Shown here: in pieces, positions 6,175 through 9,563 of the stretch
Layout of the letters: the number at the start of each line of letters is the position of its first letter
How positions within the stretch are numbered: the stretch's first letter is position 1
Assembly (NCBI GenBank): GCA_947505565.1
Contig: CANNLB010000033.1
Span: forward strand, 1 to 9,563
Reading direction: 5' to 3'
Source of the DNA: Acidobacteriota bacterium
Lineage (GTDB): Bacteria; Acidobacteriota; Terriglobia; Bryobacterales; Bryobacteraceae
DNA length: 9,563 nucleotides
Notes under the pieces: model-generated
What the model saw: the letters and a program-made list of their open reading frames with translations, nothing else
Told to the model about the DNA's origin: nothing
The model's database searches: none
Position numbers and translations under genes: made by a program

Positions 6175-8298
6175 TTAATAGGCCAACAAGCTCCTGATGG
6201 CTCGTACTAAATCATCGACCTGAGGAAGAATGGCGTCCTCTAACTCGGGACTGTAGCCGACCCAGGTATCGAGCGCTCCGACGCGTTTGACGGGGGCGTC
6301 AAGATGACCGAATAACTCATCGGCGACGCGGGCGGATATCTCGGCTCCATATCCCCAGCTCAATACGTCCTCGTGGGCGATGAGTACGCGGCTCGTCTTT
6401 TTGACCGACGTGGCGATCGTTTCCCAGTCGTATGGGGCAAGCGTTCGAAGGTCGATCACTTCGATCGAAGCACCAATTTCGGTAGCGGCCCGGAGGGCCT
6501 TTTCGACCACGGCTCCGTAAGTGATCACAGTAAGTTTGTCGCCGGGTCGGACGATTTTGGCTTTACCGAAGGGGATCATGAAGTCCGCCCCGGGATGGGG
6601 GGAACGGTTATAAGGTTCTCGATAAAGCTTTTTGTGTTCGAGGAAGAGGACAGGATCGTCGCAGCGGATAGCGGTGCGCAGGAGACCCACCGCATCCAGG
6701 GCGTTGGACGGGAATACGACGCGGAGGCCGGGAATGTGCGTAAAAGCGACTTCCCCGCTCTGGCTGTGATAGATTGATCCACCGGTGAGGTAGCCGCCGA
6801 TCGGCACCCGAATTACGGCTGGGCAAGCGAAGCCATTATTCGAACGCCAGCGCAGCACCGGCAGTTCGTCCCGTAACTGCATCATCGCGGGCCAAATGTA
6901 GTCGAAGAATTGAATTTCAGCGACCGGTTTCATGCCGCGGGTAGCCATGCCGATGGCTCGGCCGACGATGCCGGCTTCGGCGATGGGAGTATTGAAAACG
7001 CGGTCGGAGCCGAACTGGCGCTGAAGGCCTTGCGTAGTTTTGAAGACGCCGCCCTTGCCCTTCACTTCGGGAAGTAAGGCGGAGCGGGAGCAGTCGGCCA
7101 CGTCTTCGCCGAAAACGACGACGCGCGGGTTAGCTTGGAGTTCCTCGTACAGGGTCAAGGTGATCGAATCGACCATCGTTCGAGGCTCGCCCGTGAACTC
7201 GGGTTCGCGTTCGAACGCGGTCGAGGTGGGATCAACTTTGGGTGAATAAAGGAACTGCAGGGCCGTATTTCTGGCTGGCGGCGGCGCTTGCAGCGAGTAA
7301 TCGGCGGCGTCCTGAACCTCGCGGTCCACGTCCTGCATGAGTTCGGAGAGCTCTCGTTCGGTGATGAGCCCTTCCCGCAAAAGGGACCGGGGAAAGAGTA
7401 TAAGCGGGTCGCGATCGGCTTCGGCGGCGCGTTCGGATTCCGACTTATAATAGCGCTCGTCGTCGGAGAGAGAGTGCGAATAGGGTCGAATGCAATGGGC
7501 ATGGACCAGGACCGGACCCAGCCCGCCGCGGCAGTGGGAGACGGCTTCGGTCATGGCAGCGAAACTGGTGCCGAAATCGGTGCCATCGATCTCCATCATT
7601 TTGAGGTGATCAGCATAGCCGGCGAGGAGCTTTGAGAGGTTGCCGCCAGGGGTCTGGGCTTCGACCGGGACTGAGATCGCGTAGTGATTGTCCTGGATCA
7701 GGAAGATGATCGGCAGTTTGCCCAGACAGGCGCCGTTGAGCGCTTCCCAAAACTCGCCTTCGCTGGTAGCTCCCTCGCCGGAGGTGACCAGGGTCACTTC
7801 GTCGGAAGTCGGGTCCAGTAGACGGCCGGCGTGGGCGCAGCCGACCGCTTGGACGAACTGGGAACCGGTGCAGGAGGATCCGGAGACGATGTGGAGATCG
7901 GGCGATGACCAATGGGAGGGCATCTGGCGTCCCCCGCTCTGGGTGTCCTCGGCAGAGCCAACGGCCTGCAGCATCATCATGTGCGGCGTAATGCCCAGTG
8001 AGAGGGCCAAGGCGCGGTCGCGGTAATAGGGATAGAACCAATCGTGGCCCGGTCGCAACGCCATACCGGCGGCGATCTGAATGGCTTCATGGCCAGCGCC
8101 GGAGATCTGGAAATAGATCCGGTTCTGCCGCTTCATGAGCACTTCACGGTCATCGATTCGTCGCGAAGTTTGCATCAGCCGCAACGCGTGCACCAAATTG
8201 GTTCGAGTCAGGCTCAGGCCACTTTCCGCCGCCACGGCACGGGTAAGCATCTTTATGAGTTTATCGTACAATATCGTGGCGGTATCATTCGTTCCCAT
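6175..8298 (-). CDS. Fused 2-oxoacid dehydrogenase E1 component, alpha and beta subunits in one chain
   Basis: A 707-residue protein joining E1 alpha (about 30-360) to E1 beta (about 375-707). The alpha half has [16 protein letters not shown] (63-78), [13 protein letters not shown] (87-99) and the thiamine-diphosphate motif [15 protein letters not shown] to QDN (174-204). It also has the loop [14 protein letters not shown] (271-284), matching the active-site loop of branched-chain E1 alpha. The beta half has FGEDVADCS (396-404), [18 protein letters not shown] (435-452), the catalytic stretch [20 protein letters not shown] (511-530) and [12 protein letters not shown]. The enzyme would decarboxylate a 2-oxoacid and acylate the lipoyl group of E2; the features favour branched-chain substrates (2-oxoisovalerate) over pyruvate, but this is inference. 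No E2 or E3 gene is in view. The start is uncertain: at 8298 a GAAGGA lies only 2 bases upstream, so an internal ATG at 8247 is possible. Confidence 0.92.
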   Translation of the reverse strand: MGTNDTATILYDKLIKMLTRAVAAESGLSLTRTNLVHALRLMQTSRRIDDREVLMKRQNRIYFQISGAGHEAIQIAAGMALRPGHDWFYPYYRDRALALSLGITPHMMMLQAVGSAEDTQSGGRQMPSHWSSPDLHIVSGSSCTGSQFVQAVGCAHAGRLLDPTSDEVTLVTSGEGATSEGEFWEALNGACLGKLPIIFLIQDNHYAISVPVEAQTPGGNLSKLLAGYADHLKMMEIDGTDFGTSFAAMTEAVSHCRGGLGPVLVHAHCIRPYSHSLSDDERYYKSESERAAEADRDPLILFPRSLLREGLITERELSELMQDVDREVQDAADYSLQAPPPARNTALQFLYSPKVDPTSTAFEREPEFTGEPRTMVDSITLTLYEELQANPRVVVFGEDVADCSRSALLPEVKGKGGVFKTTQGLQRQFGSDRVFNTPIAEAGIVGRAIGMATRGMKPVAEIQFFDYIWPAMMQLRDELPVLRWRSNNGFACPAVIRVPIGGYLTGGSIYHSQSGEVAFTHIPGLRVVFPSNALDAVGLLRTAIRCDDPVLFLEHKKLYREPYNRSPHPGADFMIPFGKAKIVRPGDKLTVITYGAVVEKALRAATEIGASIEVIDLRTLAPYDWETIATSVKKTSRVLIAHEDVLSWGYGAEISARVADELFGHLDAPVKRVGALDTWVGYSPELEDAILPQVDDLVRAIRSLLAY

Positions 8299-9272
8299 TG
8301 TCCTTCGTTAAGGGGGGGCTTTTTGCCCCGCAGCCTTCAACCTTTTGCAAGGAATCGACTTCCAAGTCCCAATTGGAGCGCGCCCGTTTCCTATCGCAGG
8401 CCGATGAGCTTTTTACGCTCGCAACGACCGTCGGCGAACAGATCGCCCAACTGACGGGGCGTTTGCGTTTTTTAGGGGAGATTCCGGCCGTCGGCGACTG
8501 GATGACGGTCACGCCGGCGGACCCACCGTTGATCACGGCGATTGAACCTCGCACGAGTTGCTTCATCCGGACGGACCAGAGCGGCGGCAAGCAGGTGTTG
8601 GCCGCGAACATCGAAGTTGCCTTTCTCGTCTGTGGACTCGACCCGGACTTCAACCCCAACCGCTTGGACAGGTACCTAGGGCAGGTGCGGCAATCCGGGG
8701 CGCGACCGGTAGTCGTCCTGAACAAGACCGACTTGCGGGAAGAGATCCCCCGGTTGGCGGTGGCCGTTCCCGTGGTATCGATCAGTGCGTTGCAGGGCGA
8801 TTTGACGGCGCTGTGCGCGCACGTCCACCCGGGGAGAGACGGCGACTTTGTTCGGTTCGAGCGGGGTGGGTGAATCGACGATCGTGAACCGCCTGCGGAG
8901 TCGGGAGTGGCACAGGCGACGGGCAGGGTGCCGGGGCGGCATGTGACCACAGCGCGAATGCTGATCCCACTCGATTTGGGATGGTGGCTGCTGGATATGC
9001 CGGGGCTTCGCGAAATAGCTCCGGACGCGAGTTCGACTGCAGTGGAGGATGCCGTTGCCGAAATCGACGTCGAAGCCTGCCGCTACCGCGACTGCCGACA
9101 TGAAAACGAACCCGGATGTGCCGCTCAGGATTTGATTTCGCCGGGGCGCTTGGCCCGTTTCTAAAAGCTTCGCCGGGAGTTGGCATAAGCCATTCGGAAA
9201 GAGGACGCCAACGCCGCCCGCATGGAAAGGGAACGCTGGAAGCGGATCCACAAAGCGATGCGACAGCGTTAG
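8298..9272 (+). pseudogene. rsgA: Ribosome-assembly GTPase RsgA, degenerate copy
   Basis: RsgA is a circularly permuted GTPase that acts on the 30S subunit. Domain order is visible: OB-fold with QIAQLTGRLRF and PAVGDWMTVTP, then NRLDRYLGQVRQSGA, the G4 motif VVVLNKTDL (NKTD from 8721) and G5 SISALQGDL. The frame then shifts near 8853 so that the P-loop GSSGVGESTIVNRL is read out of frame, and it carries Glu (8872-8874) instead of the essential Lys. Near 8905 it shifts back to QATGRVPGRHVTTAR, the G3 motif DMPGLRE and the zinc knuckle CRYRDCRHENEPGC. The C-terminal helix is broken by TAA at 9162-9164 and 9186-9188, after which KEDANAARMERERWKRIHK runs to TAG 9270-9272. The extreme N-terminus (before about 8370) is not RsgA-like and the true start is lost; 8298 (TTG) is nominal. 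This copy cannot make a working GTPase. The host probably has another copy or lives without it. Confidence 0.9.
8312..8329. repeat. Poly-G tract and GGGGC-TTTTT-GCCCC hairpin at the E1/rsgA divergent start
   Basis: Seven G (8312-8318) begin a short hairpin with stem GGGGC (8315-8319) and GCCCC (8325-8329) around a T5 loop. On the minus strand it sits 16 bases upstream of the E1 ATG, just 5' of GAAGGA, so it would lie in the E1 leader. Homopolymer tracts of this kind are slippage-prone. Any regulatory role is speculative. Confidence 0.35.
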
Positions 9273-9563
9273 CTGCGCATCCGCAGGTCCAAGTCGGCCG
9301 TGATGCGGCCGAGAAACTCCGGATTGCGGACGAGGGTTCGAATGCCGAATTCCTTGTGATGGAGGTAGAACAGCTCGACTGCATACAGCGCGGAGGCGTA
9401 GGCCAAACGCGCGTGCTGGGCGCTGAGGTGGGACCAGTTCTGATTCATTTGGCACAACGGCGGTAGAGCGCCGCTTTTGGCCGCGGCCCTCACTTCGGCG
9501 CGCGTCTCCGGGGTGAGTGTTTCTCCGGAGAGGTGCTGCGCCAGCCCTTCATGGAGCCACGCC
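9269..9563 (-). CDS. Peptidase-MA-like (gluzincin) protein, C-terminal end, partial
   Basis: The frame is open to the right edge, so the N-terminal part is outside the window. The first visible residues, AWLHEGLAQHLSGE, match the segment after HExxH in gluzincin metallopeptidases of the peptidase-MA type, where the Glu of WLxEGLA is the third zinc ligand. The HExxH itself would lie just beyond the window. There follow LTPETRAEVRAAAKSGALP, SALYAVELFYLHHKEFG and IRTLVRNPEFLGRI, a helical tail usual for these proteins, often with TPR repeats in Acidobacteria. It ends at TAA 9271-9269, which overlaps the TAG of the convergent rsgA remnant in TTAG. No defect is visible in the 97 residues seen. Substrate and localisation cannot be judged from this fragment. 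Confidence 0.7.
   Translation of the reverse strand, partial: AWLHEGLAQHLSGETLTPETRAEVRAAAKSGALPPLCQMNQNWSHLSAQHARLAYASALYAVELFYLHHKEFGIRTLVRNPEFLGRITADLDLRMRS

Noticed and set aside
8676..9455. Long minus-strand frames opposite the rsgA remnant (200 and 259 residues)
   Set aside because: No recognisable motifs; the plus strand shows all RsgA motifs in correct order despite the lesions.
1..9563. CRISPR array, tRNA, rRNA, prophage or defence system
   Set aside because: No regularly spaced repeats, cloverleaf-like sequence, integrase or effector motifs were found on either strand.

Overview
The window is GC-rich bacterial DNA. It most likely comes from an acidobacterium of the Bryobacterales/Solibacter group. 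The best lineage clue is the C-terminal module of the protein at 4288-6120, which reads like the repeat-type domain known as the Solibacter C-terminal domain (TIGR03437). The DUF1553/DUF1501 pair and an Oar-like TonB-dependent receptor fit the same group. No plasmid or phage functions, tRNA, rRNA or CRISPR array were seen.

Layout. (1) Bases 1-2169, plus strand: the C-terminal end of a DUF1553 protein, translationally coupled (ATGA overlap) to a complete DUF1501 protein with a twin-arginine-like leader. (2) Bases 2175-2690, minus strand: the C-terminal half of a TPR-like protein, broken by an in-frame amber codon where a tryptophan is expected. (3) Bases 2691-2966: no gene; a very stable UUCG hairpin and a doubled GGGTCA motif. 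(4) Bases 2967-3498, minus strand: a badly decayed IS66-type transposase N-terminal region. (5) Bases ~3549-4291, plus strand: the C-terminal beta-barrel end of a TonB-dependent receptor with one frameshift, lying directly against the transposase remnant. (6) Bases 4288-8298, minus strand: two intact genes, a fused E1 alpha/beta 2-oxoacid dehydrogenase followed after 54 bp by an exported arylsulfotransferase-like beta-propeller protein. (7) Bases 8298-9272, plus strand: an rsgA (ribosome-assembly GTPase) pseudogene with frameshifts, a P-loop Lys-to-Glu change and two internal ochre codons. (8) Bases 9269-9563, minus strand: the C-terminal end of a peptidase-MA-like protein that runs off the right edge.

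How it fits together. The DUF1553/DUF1501 pair is a typical co-transcribed exported module of unknown biochemical function, known from Planctomycetes, Verrucomicrobia and Acidobacteria. The E1 gene has no E2 or E3 partner in view and could supply the decarboxylase half of a branched-chain or pyruvate dehydrogenase complex. Four of the eight genes or gene remnants are broken, while the three complete genes (DUF1501, arylsulfotransferase, E1) are clean over 471-707 codons. The breaks include substitutions to stop codons as well as indels. This points to real pseudogene accumulation rather than uniformly poor sequence. I saw no convincing new defence, toxin or biosynthetic system. The most interesting points are the domain insertion in the DUF1553 protein, the rsgA decay, and the TTAG stop-codon interlocks between convergent genes.
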